A stretch of DNA of 31,260 bases. Origin: an uncultured Leptotrichia sp. (GTDB lineage Bacteria; Fusobacteriota; Fusobacteriia; Fusobacteriales; Leptotrichiaceae). Below the pieces are notes generated by a model. It saw only the letters and a program-made list of their open reading frames with translations. It was not told the DNA's origin and made no database searches. Where the stretch lies: contig CALIJH010000030.1 in assembly GCA_938017765.1 (NCBI GenBank), positions 1 to 31,260 of the forward strand. The letters run 5' to 3'. The position numbers were made by a program, and so were the translations under genes. Positions 7,415 through 14,945 of this stretch are shown piece after piece (the first letter of the stretch is position 1; every line of letters begins with the position of its first letter).

Positions 7415-8588
7415 CTACTTCCAACTTTCCGTCTTTTATTAATTTATTTCTGTATAAAACATTACATACCGCTATTATAACCGAACCTACAGCAATTCCT
7501 ATCATATATGCAGGAAGATTTTTCACGAGAGGCCATGCCCAGACTGCCGATTCGGGGAACCATTGTACTGCTCCCAGAGCTATTCCCGAAAATGCTCCTA
7601 TCACTGAAGAAACAACATATAACGGAATTGTAAATCCCGGATTTTCAAGTGCAAAAGGTATCGCCCCTTCCGAAATCCCCATAAAAGCAAGAAATATTGA
7701 TGTCTTACCTGCGTCATAAAATTCACTGTTGTAAACTCTTCTTCCAACCAGTTTTTTATCAATGAGGGTCGAAAGCCCAAGACCTATTGACGGTGTAACT
7801 ATAGCTATTGTTCTTGCAGTAATAGGCAATACTTTCTCAGTTGTGAATCCCAAAGCTACAAATCCTGCGGCTTTGTTTACAGGCCCTCCCAAGTCAAATG
7901 CCGTAGTTGCCGAAAGTACGAGAGCATAGACATATTGTCCTGCCGCTCCTGCTGCTTCCAGCAATGCCCTGATTTGTAAATTTATCCAGCCTCCGACAGG
8001 AGTTATGACAAAAACCATTACAACCATACAGAACAATGATGACAATAAAGGAATTAGGAATGTGGACTTGAATGCCAGCCAGTTCTTAGGCAGATTGATA
8101 CTTTTATTTAAATATTTCACAAAATATCCTATTATCAATGCAATAATAAATGCCCCTAAAAATCCTGACGGAACAGGATTGACTTTATCCCATACCCCGT
8201 CTACTAATCCTATAGTGGCTACAGGTTTATTTGCAACATATCCTCCTATAAATCCTGCGGCCAGTGCAGTCTTACCTCCTATGGAATTTGCCACAAATGC
8301 TGCAAACATCGGGATAGCAAAGCCGAACAATGTAAATCCGAAACTTTCCATAAGTGAAGCTAATTTCAGCAGCTGTAAATTCATTCCCGAATATTGCCCC
8401 GATTTTATAGCATCCAATATCGAAACACTCGGGTCGATTTTAAATATAACATAAGGGATTACCTGAGAAAATGCCCCGATAAGTCCTCCCATTATAAGTA
8501 CAGGTATCATGTAGGATATCCCTGTCATCAGATGTTTATAAAATTCCTGCCAAAAACTACTTTTTCTTTTTCTCTTTAATTGAGCCAT
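7404..8588 (-). CDS. PTS fructose/mannosylglycerate-family EIIC permease
   Basis: A 394-residue integral membrane protein, the transport domain of a PTS enzyme II of the fructose superfamily. After a basic start (MAQLKRKRKSSFWQEF) the sequence has about nine or ten hydrophobic segments. Typical EIIC-Fru features are visible: MTGISYMIPVLIMGG near residue 17, FDLGGPVNKAAGF in the middle, and MGISEGAIPFALENP, the conserved loop that contacts the sugar. An AGGAGG site stands about 8 bp before the ATG. In E. coli MngA the A, B and C domains are fused in one chain; here they are three genes in order A, B, C on the minus strand, followed by the overlapping GH38 gene. Confidence 0.9.
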   Translation of the reverse strand: MAQLKRKRKSSFWQEFYKHLMTGISYMIPVLIMGGLIGAFSQVIPYVIFKIDPSVSILDAIKSGQYSGMNLQLLKLASLMESFGFTLFGFAIPMFAAFVANSIGGKTALAAGFIGGYVANKPVATIGLVDGVWDKVNPVPSGFLGAFIIALIIGYFVKYLNKSINLPKNWLAFKSTFLIPLLSSLFCMVVMVFVITPVGGWINLQIRALLEAAGAAGQYVYALVLSATTAFDLGGPVNKAAGFVALGFTTEKVLPITARTIAIVTPSIGLGLSTLIDKKLVGRRVYNSEFYDAGKTSIFLAFMGISEGAIPFALENPGFTIPLYVVSSVIGAFSGIALGAVQWFPESAVWAWPLVKNLPAYMIGIAVGSVIIAVCNVLYRNKLIKDGKLEVDEY

Positions 8589-8704
8589 TTTAAATACCTC
8601 CTATATTTTACTATTTTTAATTTTTTTATATACTTTTTCCTGTTGTCGACTTTACCGCTCTGTTTTATAATTATTATCTTTATTTTTATATTATTTCAGT
8701 TAAG

Positions 8705-9016
8705 TTATCCCAGTTCTTCAATTATTTCTTCAAGGATTTCCTTTCCTTCCCTGATAGCTTCCTTTAAAGTAATCTCGTAAGGATCGTAGCCTTCAAAACG
8801 TTCCATTCCCTGAGGTGTGATAGCAAGGGCTAAAATAATGGCGTCCGCTTCCGCTATGTCTTTCCTTGTAAGTTCATTTTGAATACCGTCCGCTCCCTGA
8901 GTTTCTATCTTAATCTCTATCCCCAGTTCCTTTGCCGCTTTTTCCAAAGAATCTGCCGCCATAAATGTATGAGCCAATCCCATTGGGCAGGCACAAACTG
9001 CTGCAATTTTTTTCAT
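8705..9016 (-). CDS. PTS fructose-family EIIB component
   Basis: A 103-residue cytoplasmic phosphocarrier. The N-terminal VCACPMGLAHTFMAAD carries the phosphorylated cysteine (Cys10) in the signature CP.G.AHT of the fructose-type EIIB family, and the C-terminal half (TPQGMERFEGYDPYEIT) is also typical. The length matches a stand-alone EIIB domain. It accepts phosphate from EIIA (gene at 9054-9488, 37 bp upstream) and passes it to sugar bound by EIIC (gene 116 bp downstream). The 116-bp gap to EIIC is AT-rich and holds no evident gene. Confidence 0.9.
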   Translation of the reverse strand: MKKIAAVCACPMGLAHTFMAADSLEKAAKELGIEIKIETQGADGIQNELTRKDIAEADAIILALAITPQGMERFEGYDPYEITLKEAIREGKEILEEIIEELG

Positions 9017-9053
9017 AATAACACTTCTCCTTTATTCCGTTTTATTTTTTTAT

Positions 9054-9488
9054 TTATTCTAAAATTATTTTCAGCAATTCTTCCTTATCATTTGTAAATT
9101 CCAGTTTTTCCCTGAATTTTTCATCAAGAATTTTTTTTGACAATTTCATTAAAATTTCTATATGCTCACTTGCCGAAGCATTAGGTACACCGAGCAGAAA
9201 TATATACTTTACTTTCTCGTCAGGGTCTCCCCAGAAAATCTCCTTTTCCAGTTTTGCAAACACTATTTGAGGTATACTTATAAATTCCGACTTTCCATGA
9301 GGGATAGCCACCTTAAATCCTACTACCGTGTTTTCCATTTCTTCCCTTTTCATAATGTCGCCGATAAACTTTTTTTTGTCAATTAATTTTGTTTCAGGTA
9401 TTGTATCCACCATTTTATCAATTATTAAACTTTTATCTTCCGTATTTAGATTTAGAATAATATTATTTTCATTAATAAAACTTTTCAT
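9054..9488 (-). CDS. PTS fructose/mannitol-family EIIA component
   Basis: A 144-residue EIIA protein of the fructose/nitrogen type. The phosphorylated histidine is His64 in VAIPHGKSEF, followed by the usual KYIFLLGVPNASASEHIEIL tract, with a second conserved His before the helix ending LSKKIL. The length fits a single EIIA domain. It would receive phosphate from HPr and pass it to the EIIB encoded just downstream. It is the first enzyme II gene after a 216-bp spacer that follows the regulator gene, so the enzyme operon may have its own promoter in that spacer. Confidence 0.9.
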   Translation of the reverse strand: MKSFINENNIILNLNTEDKSLIIDKMVDTIPETKLIDKKKFIGDIMKREEMENTVVGFKVAIPHGKSEFISIPQIVFAKLEKEIFWGDPDEKVKYIFLLGVPNASASEHIEILMKLSKKILDEKFREKLEFTNDKEELLKIILE

Positions 9489-9704
9489 TTTTTATCTCCC
9501 ATATTTTGAATAATTCTATGTTTTCAATAATCTATATTTTTAATAATTTGTATTTTTCACAATTTCAAATAATTCGATATTTCTCTTTCAAATCTTCCAA
9601 TCATTTTTTGAATTAGCCTTTTTCTATGTCCAAATATATTATATTCTCAAAGTGAGTTGCTTTCTACTTCAAAGTTGCAATTCCTTTTTCTATGCTCAAA
9701 TATA
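9489..9704 (-). promoter_or_regulatory. Spacer between regulator and EIIA genes with a promoter-like repeat
   Basis: A 216-bp AT-rich spacer. On the minus strand the inner copy of a direct repeat (9617-9652) contains TATAAT (9638-9643) with TAGAAA 17 bp upstream, a 4/6 match to the -35 consensus, so it could be the operon promoter. The remainder holds loosely repeated 'ATTATT.AAAA.ATA' strings. The regulator encoded just upstream is the expected ligand for any operator here. Confidence 0.4.
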
Positions 9705-9718
9705 CTATATTCTTAAAG
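9617..9718. repeat. 36-bp direct repeat overlapping the end of the regulator gene
   Basis: Bases 9617-9652 and 9683-9718 match at 32 of 36 positions, 66 bp apart. The second copy covers the last codons and stop of the regulator gene (SLRI then stop); the first lies just downstream of it in the intergenic spacer. It could be a local duplication of the gene end, or a pair of operator sites placed around the promoter of the PTS genes. Confidence 0.7.
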
Positions 9719-11759
9719 ATTTCAAATAATTTATCATTTCTTCCGCTGTCTTTTTACTTAGCAGTTCACTTTCAAAATCAGGTTTTTTCATATATCCGTT
9801 TAACTCAAGAACAGCTTGCAAATGTTCATCTTTATTTCGCGAAGCAAGACATATTACTATTTTTACTTCACTGCCCAGAAAATCAATTCCTTTCTTCAAT
9901 GTTATCAAAGAAAATCCCGTTTTTTTCACATTTTTTAAAAGCTGACCATGAGGCAGAATAGTCTTTTCTCCGATCAGAATATATTTTCCGTATTGCTTAA
10001 TCTGATTTTTCAGTTCTTCTGTATAATCCTCCTTTACTAAACCTGCACTTATCATTGTCTGACCTGTAAATTCTATAAGCTCATTCAGATTATTCACATT
10101 TATGTTCAATCTGATACTTTCTTTAGAAAGCAGATTTTCAAAACTTTTTTCTCTGTTTACAGCCTGTTCCGTATCATCATAAATATTTTCTCCGAAACTT
10201 GTCATCAGTTGTTCTTTCAATTTTTCCTCATCAGAAATGCTCTTTATAAATTTCAATAATTCCGAAAGTCTTATTTTTGTTTTCTTTTCCGAAAGTCCAT
10301 AATTTTTCAGTTTCAAGACATCCTTTTCACTCATAATAGGATTGACAGTTATCACGTCTATGCCGTCCAGACTAAAATCCAATGTGGATATTATAATATC
10401 AGCCTTTTTGAGATAATCATAGTTTTCCAGCTGATTGAAAGGTATAATATCGATTATATTTACCTGAAATCGGTTATTGATATTTTCATACAGAAATCTT
10501 GAACTGCTATAACCCAAACCACAGACGATGAGTATATCAGGCTCTTTCTTCGATACAGCCAACGGACTATATCTCATTACCGCCCTTTGTACCATAACCG
10601 TGATAAATGCTGCTTCGTCTTCATCAAAAGGTATATTTATAAAATCGGAAATTGTTTTCAAACTTGATTTTGTCTTGATAAACAGTTCCATATAGAGTTC
10701 TTTAACTTCCTTTAGGATACTCTCCGTCAGCCTGAATTTATTTTTCATTCTGTAAATCGCAGGTTTTATATGATTAAGAAGTTCTTTTCTCAAAATCATA
10801 TCTTCGGTAAGATTTATTTTCAATTCCTGACTTAACAATCTTATAAACTGGTCTATCAGACTCTCAATCAGAATCCAGTTCAGAAAATAGGAATAATCCC
10901 AGTTATATGAATAAGACCCCAGAAAAAAATCAACATAATAATAAATATCTCTTTCTTCCATATTTTCGACAGTTTTCAATATTTCTTCTATTTTATTAAA
11001 TTCCAGCGTTCCTGAAAGAAAAATCTTATTTTCCGTATCTTCTTCTATTTTATAATTTTTCTCATTTCTAATCTGAGAAATAACGAGAAACAGCTGCAAT
11101 GTTTCAAATGCTTCATCACTGACAGTTTTTTCAGTCTTTTCCAATATTCTGTTGATTACAGATTTGAAAAATTCCATTTTCTCTTCTGAAAGAAAACACC
11201 CTACAATTTTTCCGTAATAATCATACTGTATATTTTTATTTTTTATATTTTTCAGATACCGTCTTAATATATTGATTATGTATTTTCTTATATTTATCTC
11301 GCTTCCGATAATTTTATAACCTCTGTTGTTATTCATCTCAATCATAAGACCGTATTCATCAATAATTTTATTCAGCTCTTTCAGTGAATATCTTATTGTC
11401 GTTTTGCTCAAATTATATTTTTCCGTAAAATATTGCAAAATAAACTCATTTTTAACAAGAAATATTTCATAAGCCAGTATATCCACTCTTTCATTTTCAG
11501 AAAGAAAATACTCCTTAATATCAATATTTCGAATAATTTCTTTTATTTCTCTTTCGGTATACAGAATTTTTAATTTATTGTTACTGATTTCAATGATATT
11601 CCTGTCATTTTTTTTATGAAAAAATGTATTCAGCTCATCAATATCATATCGGATACTTCTTTCTGTAATACCGTACAAATCCGAAATATCCTTTATTGCA
11701 ATCTCATCATTTGAATTCATTATCAGATTAATAATCTCAAAATATCTCTTCTTTATCAT
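9705..11759 (-). CDS. PRD-containing transcriptional activator with PTS EIIB- and EIIA-like domains
   Basis: A 684-residue regulator of the MtlR/LicR type. The N terminus has a helix-turn-helix (IKDISDLYGITERSIRYDID, residues 23-42) and a second winged-helix part (EKYNLSKTTIRYSLKELNKI). Residues about 190-400 form paired PTS regulation domains. The segment PDILIVCGLGYSSSRFLYEN (near residue 410) is EIIB-like with its cysteine, and the C-terminal 140 residues are EIIA-like with His604 in TILPHGQLL and His645 in NKDEHLQA. Such proteins are controlled by phosphorylation through HPr and the cognate enzyme II, and bind DNA rather than RNA. It stands upstream of the PTS genes it should control, in the same direction. 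Start supported by a GGGAGAAA site. Confidence 0.87.
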   Translation of the reverse strand: MIKKRYFEIINLIMNSNDEIAIKDISDLYGITERSIRYDIDELNTFFHKKNDRNIIEISNNKLKILYTEREIKEIIRNIDIKEYFLSENERVDILAYEIFLVKNEFILQYFTEKYNLSKTTIRYSLKELNKIIDEYGLMIEMNNNRGYKIIGSEINIRKYIINILRRYLKNIKNKNIQYDYYGKIVGCFLSEEKMEFFKSVINRILEKTEKTVSDEAFETLQLFLVISQIRNEKNYKIEEDTENKIFLSGTLEFNKIEEILKTVENMEERDIYYYVDFFLGSYSYNWDYSYFLNWILIESLIDQFIRLLSQELKINLTEDMILRKELLNHIKPAIYRMKNKFRLTESILKEVKELYMELFIKTKSSLKTISDFINIPFDEDEAAFITVMVQRAVMRYSPLAVSKKEPDILIVCGLGYSSSRFLYENINNRFQVNIIDIIPFNQLENYDYLKKADIIISTLDFSLDGIDVITVNPIMSEKDVLKLKNYGLSEKKTKIRLSELLKFIKSISDEEKLKEQLMTSFGENIYDDTEQAVNREKSFENLLSKESIRLNINVNNLNELIEFTGQTMISAGLVKEDYTEELKNQIKQYGKYILIGEKTILPHGQLLKNVKKTGFSLITLKKGIDFLGSEVKIVICLASRNKDEHLQAVLELNGYMKKPDFESELLSKKTAEEMINYLKSLRI

Positions 11760-11776
11760 CTTTTCTCCCTATACTA

Positions 11777-11806
11777 ATAATATATATCGATTTTTATTTT
11801 TTTCAA
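11777..11806 (-). promoter_or_regulatory. Candidate promoter of the PRD regulator
   Basis: On the minus strand TTGAAA (11806-11801) is followed after 16 bp by TATATT (11784-11779), or after 18 bp by TATTAT. The leader to the ATG at 11759 would be short. It stands in a 178-bp divergent region shared with the aminotransferase gene. Confidence 0.4.
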
Positions 11807-11879
11807 GATTTTTTATTTTTCAAATTTTATTGAAATAATTTTTCTTATATTTTTTCCTGATTTCATCCGAAAATTTCTG

Positions 11880-11908
11880 TTAACAATTTCCATTTCCTGT
11901 TGTATAAT
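11880..11908 (+). promoter_or_regulatory. Promoter of the class V aminotransferase gene
   Basis: TTAACA at 11880-11885 and TATAAT at 11903-11908 are separated by 17 bp, a good match to a sigma-70 promoter. Transcription would start near 11915, giving a leader of about 23 bases with a GGAGGTG ribosome site just before the ATG at 11938. Confidence 0.6.
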
Positions 11909-11937
11909 TAATTAAAACAATATTTCGGAGGTGTAAA

Positions 11938-13095
11938 ATGATATATCTGGATAATGCCGCGACTACTTATTATAAGCCTGAAGAGGTTATAAGTGCAGTA
12001 TGTGATGCTATGAGAACTATGGGAAACAGCGGAAGAGGAGTAAACGGTATTTCTCTGAACACATCAAGAAAAATCTATGAAACAAGGGAAAAACTATGTA
12101 ATTTTTTCAATGGAGAAACTCCTAAACAAATTGTATTCACCGCAAATGCAACCGACTCATTAAACATTGCGATAAACGGTCTATTGACGGAAAACGACCA
12201 TGTAATCACAACACAGGCTGAACATAATTCCGTATTGAGACCCCTCTACCTCCTCGAAGAAAAAGGAATGAAAATTACTTTTTTAAAGCCTGATGAAATA
12301 GAAAAACCGAATATTTCAGATATGAAAAAATATATTCTCCCCAATACTAAAGCATTTATATGTACGCACGGCTCAAATCTTACGGGAAACATATCCGATA
12401 TTGAAAAAATAGGTGAATTCTGTAAAAATAATAATCTTATTTTTATAGTTGACGCCTCCCAGACTGCCGGTGCAATCCCTGTAGACATCAGAAAAAATAA
12501 TATTGATATTCTCTGTTTTACAGGACATAAAGGATTAATGGGTCCCCAAGGTACAGGAGGACTCTATGTAAGAAAAGGGATTAATCTCAGGCAGACAAAG
12601 GTCGGCGGCAGCGGCATTCACACTTATAACAGAAAACACCCCGATTTTATGCCCGAAAGACTTGAAGCCGGAACGCTGAACGGACACGGAATAGCAGGTC
12701 TTAACTCGGCAATAGATTTTATAAATAAGACAGGCATTGGGAATATCCATAAAAAAGAAACAAATTTAATGTGGAAATTTTATGATAATATAAAAAATAT
12801 TAAAAATATAAAAATATACGGAACTTTTTTTAACAGTAAAAATGAGAGAATTGACAGGTTACCTATCGTTTCGATTAATATAGGGGATATTGACTCTGCG
12901 GAAATATGTGATATACTTAATATAGAACACAACATTATCACAAGAGCAGGAGGACACTGTGCTCCCCTTATGCACAAAGCTTTAGGAACCCAAGAACAGG
13001 GAGCCGTGAGGTTCAGTTTCTCATATTTTAACAGTGAAAAAGATATAGAAAATGCCGTAAATGCAATTAAAAAAATTTCCGCCATATATGCCTAA
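11938..13095 (+). CDS. Cysteine desulfurase-like class V aminotransferase (EF2568 type)
   Basis: A 385-residue PLP enzyme of the SufS/NifS-like group. Signs are the opening IYLDNAATTYYKP, the substrate-loop TQAEHNSVLRP near residue 92, VDASQTAG (171-178), the PLP lysine K198 in CFTGHKGLMGPQG, and C341 in RAGGHCAPLMHKALG, where the active cysteine of desulfurases lies. The form fits the family often encoded next to YedE and selenium-linked genes, as it is here: yedE and a DUF3343 gene follow on the same strand. A likely role is releasing sulfur or selenium from cysteine or selenocysteine for a carrier. A canonical promoter precedes it; the next gene begins 300 bp on, so it may be a separate transcript. 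Confidence 0.88.
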   Translation: MIYLDNAATTYYKPEEVISAVCDAMRTMGNSGRGVNGISLNTSRKIYETREKLCNFFNGETPKQIVFTANATDSLNIAINGLLTENDHVITTQAEHNSVLRPLYLLEEKGMKITFLKPDEIEKPNISDMKKYILPNTKAFICTHGSNLTGNISDIEKIGEFCKNNNLIFIVDASQTAGAIPVDIRKNNIDILCFTGHKGLMGPQGTGGLYVRKGINLRQTKVGGSGIHTYNRKHPDFMPERLEAGTLNGHGIAGLNSAIDFINKTGIGNIHKKETNLMWKFYDNIKNIKNIKIYGTFFNSKNERIDRLPIVSINIGDIDSAEICDILNIEHNIITRAGGHCAPLMHKALGTQEQGAVRFSFSYFNSEKDIENAVNAIKKISAIYA

Positions 13096-13395
13096 ATATA
13101 TCCCAATATATGCTTTCCGATATATGTGGTGAAATAATATCATTTATTATATTTCCAATATATCCTAATACATATAAAACAAATAAACATTATGATAAAT
13201 ACATGATGAAAATACTACAAAAATAATATAGTAATGAAAAAGCAATAAGTTATATCCAATAACATAAGACGAATATATAAGATGACAGTATTAAGATAAG
13301 ATATTATATATTATATTTTTAAATTTGTGAATTTTATATCAATGTATTAAATATAAGACATTAACATAAAAATAAATATACAAGGAGTGGTAATC
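13096..13395. other. AT-rich spacer between aminotransferase and yedE
   Basis: A 300-bp spacer without a believable gene or a strong hairpin. The first part repeats CCAATATAT / ATATATCC-like strings (about 13093-13165). The end carries AAGGAG at 13382-13387, the ribosome site for the ATG at 13396. No clear -35/-10 pair was found. A yedF-like gene, often seen in such clusters, is absent here. Confidence 0.5.
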
Positions 13396-14499
13396 ATGGA
13401 GTTTATTAATTCAAAAAAAGGATTGTTCCTACTGGGCATTTTAGGAGGACTGGCAATTGTATGGCTGGCATTATCGGGAAATCCGAAAAATATGGCGATA
13501 TGTGCAGCATGTTTTATTAGGGATATGGCTGGAGCTATGAAGTTTCATACTGCTGCGGTAGTCCAGTATTTCAGACCTGAAATAGTCGGTATCGTATTCG
13601 GTTCTTTTCTGCTTTCCCTTTTCACAAAGGAGTTTAAAGTTACGGGCGGTTCCTCCCCTGTAATCAGATTTTTTGCAGGAATAGCGATAATGATAGGTGC
13701 TTTAGTATTTCTTGGCTGTCCTATAAGAATGATGTTACGTTTCGCTGCCGGAGATATAAGTGCATATATCGGATTTATAGGATTTTTTGCAGGAATACTG
13801 ACAGGTATACTTTTCCTGAAAAAAGGTTATAAACTTGAAAAAAAAGTTGAAATCAAACAGGAAAACGGCTATATATTCCCCGTTGCTCTAATTATTTTAT
13901 TAGTATTAAGTGCTGTTACTACAGGATTATTTGCAGTAAGCCAGAAAGGACCGGGAAGTATGCATGCTCCTCTGATTATTTCTCTTATAGGCGGACTGAT
14001 TGTAGGAATGGTAGCCCAAAAATCAAGAATGTGTTTTACAGGAAGTATCAGAAACATTATACTTCTGAAAAACTTTGAACTGATAACTCCTATTTTCGCT
14101 ATGTTCATAACAGTTCTGATTTATAATGTTTTCACAGGAAACTTTAAATTTGCAGCATATGGACCGATTGCTCATCCTTATGCTATATGGAACATATTAG
14201 GACTATACGTTGTAGGACTGGCAGGGATATTAATGGGCGGATGTCCTTTAAGACAGCTTATACTTGCAGGTCAGGGTTCTTCAGATTCAGTAATTACAGT
14301 TATAGGAATGTTTGTAGGAGCAGGAATTGCTCATAATTTCAAACTTGCTGCAGCAGCAACTGCAAAAGCTACAGCAACAACTCCGGCAGTTGCAGGAGGT
14401 CCTGACATAAACGGTAAAATAGCCGTAATCTTATGCATCATATTCTTATTAGGAGTAGGAATTGCAGGATGTAAAAACAATAAAAAGGAAACTGAATAA
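13396..14499 (+). CDS. yedE: YedE-type selenium/sulfur metabolism membrane protein
   Basis: A 367-residue integral membrane protein of the YeeE/YedE superfamily, selenium-linked branch. The chosen ATG lies 8 bp after AAGGAG; the GTG at 13387 in the same frame overlaps that site and is unlikely. There are about nine to ten hydrophobic segments with conserved cysteines: MAICAACFIRDMAG near the N terminus, FLGCPIRMMLRFAAGD, KSRMCFTGSIRN and MGGCPLRQLILAGQG. In related thiosulfate importers such cysteines relay the ligand through the membrane. A short Ala/Thr-rich linker (LAAAATAKATATTPAVAG) precedes the last helix. It overlaps the DUF3343 gene by one base, so the two are co-translated. Transport of a selenium or sulfur species is a family-based guess. 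Confidence 0.85.
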   Translation: MEFINSKKGLFLLGILGGLAIVWLALSGNPKNMAICAACFIRDMAGAMKFHTAAVVQYFRPEIVGIVFGSFLLSLFTKEFKVTGGSSPVIRFFAGIAIMIGALVFLGCPIRMMLRFAAGDISAYIGFIGFFAGILTGILFLKKGYKLEKKVEIKQENGYIFPVALIILLVLSAVTTGLFAVSQKGPGSMHAPLIISLIGGLIVGMVAQKSRMCFTGSIRNIILLKNFELITPIFAMFITVLIYNVFTGNFKFAAYGPIAHPYAIWNILGLYVVGLAGILMGGCPLRQLILAGQGSSDSVITVIGMFVGAGIAHNFKLAAAATAKATATTPAVAGGPDINGKIAVILCIIFLLGVGIAGCKNNKKETE

Positions 14500-14741
14500 T
14501 GAAAATGAAAGAAAAAAAGTTAAAATTAATTATAACTTTTGAAAGTATGTCCGACGCAATAAATCTTGAAAAAATTCTTAAGAAAAAAAATATTGAAGGG
14601 CGGCTAATTCCCGTTCCGAGAGAAATTTCATCAGGTTGCGGGACAGTCTGGTGTTCAGATATAGAACTGAAAGAACAGATTATGGAAATTATCAGTCATG
14701 AAAAAACTGATATTAACAAAATCTATGAAATTTATAAATAA
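14499..14741 (+). CDS. DUF3343 protein, putative selenium/sulfur carrier
   Basis: An 80-residue cytoplasmic protein matching the small DUF3343 family. It opens with a basic strand (KKLKLIITFESMSDAINLEK), has the family's central IPVPREISSGCGTVWC segment with C47 (and C52), and ends in a helix (IMEIISHEKTDINKIYEIYK). The conserved cysteine in 'SSGCG' is the presumed site holding sulfur or selenium. The ATG shares its A with the yedE stop codon, indicating translational coupling. Gene order with YedE and the class V aminotransferase supports a role in handing the chalcogen from importer or desulfurase to an acceptor. A dispersed repeat begins exactly at its stop codon. Confidence 0.8.
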   Translation: MKMKEKKLKLIITFESMSDAINLEKILKKKNIEGRLIPVPREISSGCGTVWCSDIELKEQIMEIISHEKTDINKIYEIYK

Positions 14742-14846
14742 AATTACTAAATTATAGATTTTATATATTTTACTATTTATATAAGACCAATAAAAATAAC
14801 GTATTTTGATTTTTAAAAATATACAATATTTTTATTAGTAAAATTA
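14741..14846. repeat. Second copy of the 106-bp dispersed repeat
   Basis: This segment matches the reverse complement of 4395-4500 at 96 of 106 bases with no gaps. Unlike the copy at 4373-4523 it lacks the terminal inverted repeats on both sides. It begins at the last base of the DUF3343 stop codon and is followed by an unrelated hairpin. It lies between convergent genes. Confidence 0.75.
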
Positions 14847-14851
14847 GTTAG

Positions 14852-14900
14852 TAAGGCTTTGTTTGTAACAGATAACAGTCTATTACATTACAAAGCCTTA
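14852..14900. terminator. Long hairpin between convergent genes, candidate bidirectional terminator
   Basis: TAAGGCTTTGT (14852-14862) pairs perfectly with ACAAAGCCTTA (14890-14900), and inside it TGTAA (14864-14868) pairs with TTACA (14883-14887), giving about 16 bp of stem with a small internal bulge. It stands between the DUF3343 gene and the converging GH13 gene. Neither side has a strong U tract. Confidence 0.5.
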
Positions 14901-14945
14901 ACAGTTAAAAGATTGATTCAAAGACTTGACTTAAGACATAGATCC

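Noticed and set aside
8005..8454. Plus-strand 149-codon open frame inside the EIIC gene
   Set aside because: It is antisense to a clearly conserved membrane protein gene and lacks a ribosome site.
13387..13395. GTG start for yedE
   Set aside because: The GTG overlaps the AAGGAG ribosome site; the ATG at 13396 has ideal spacing.
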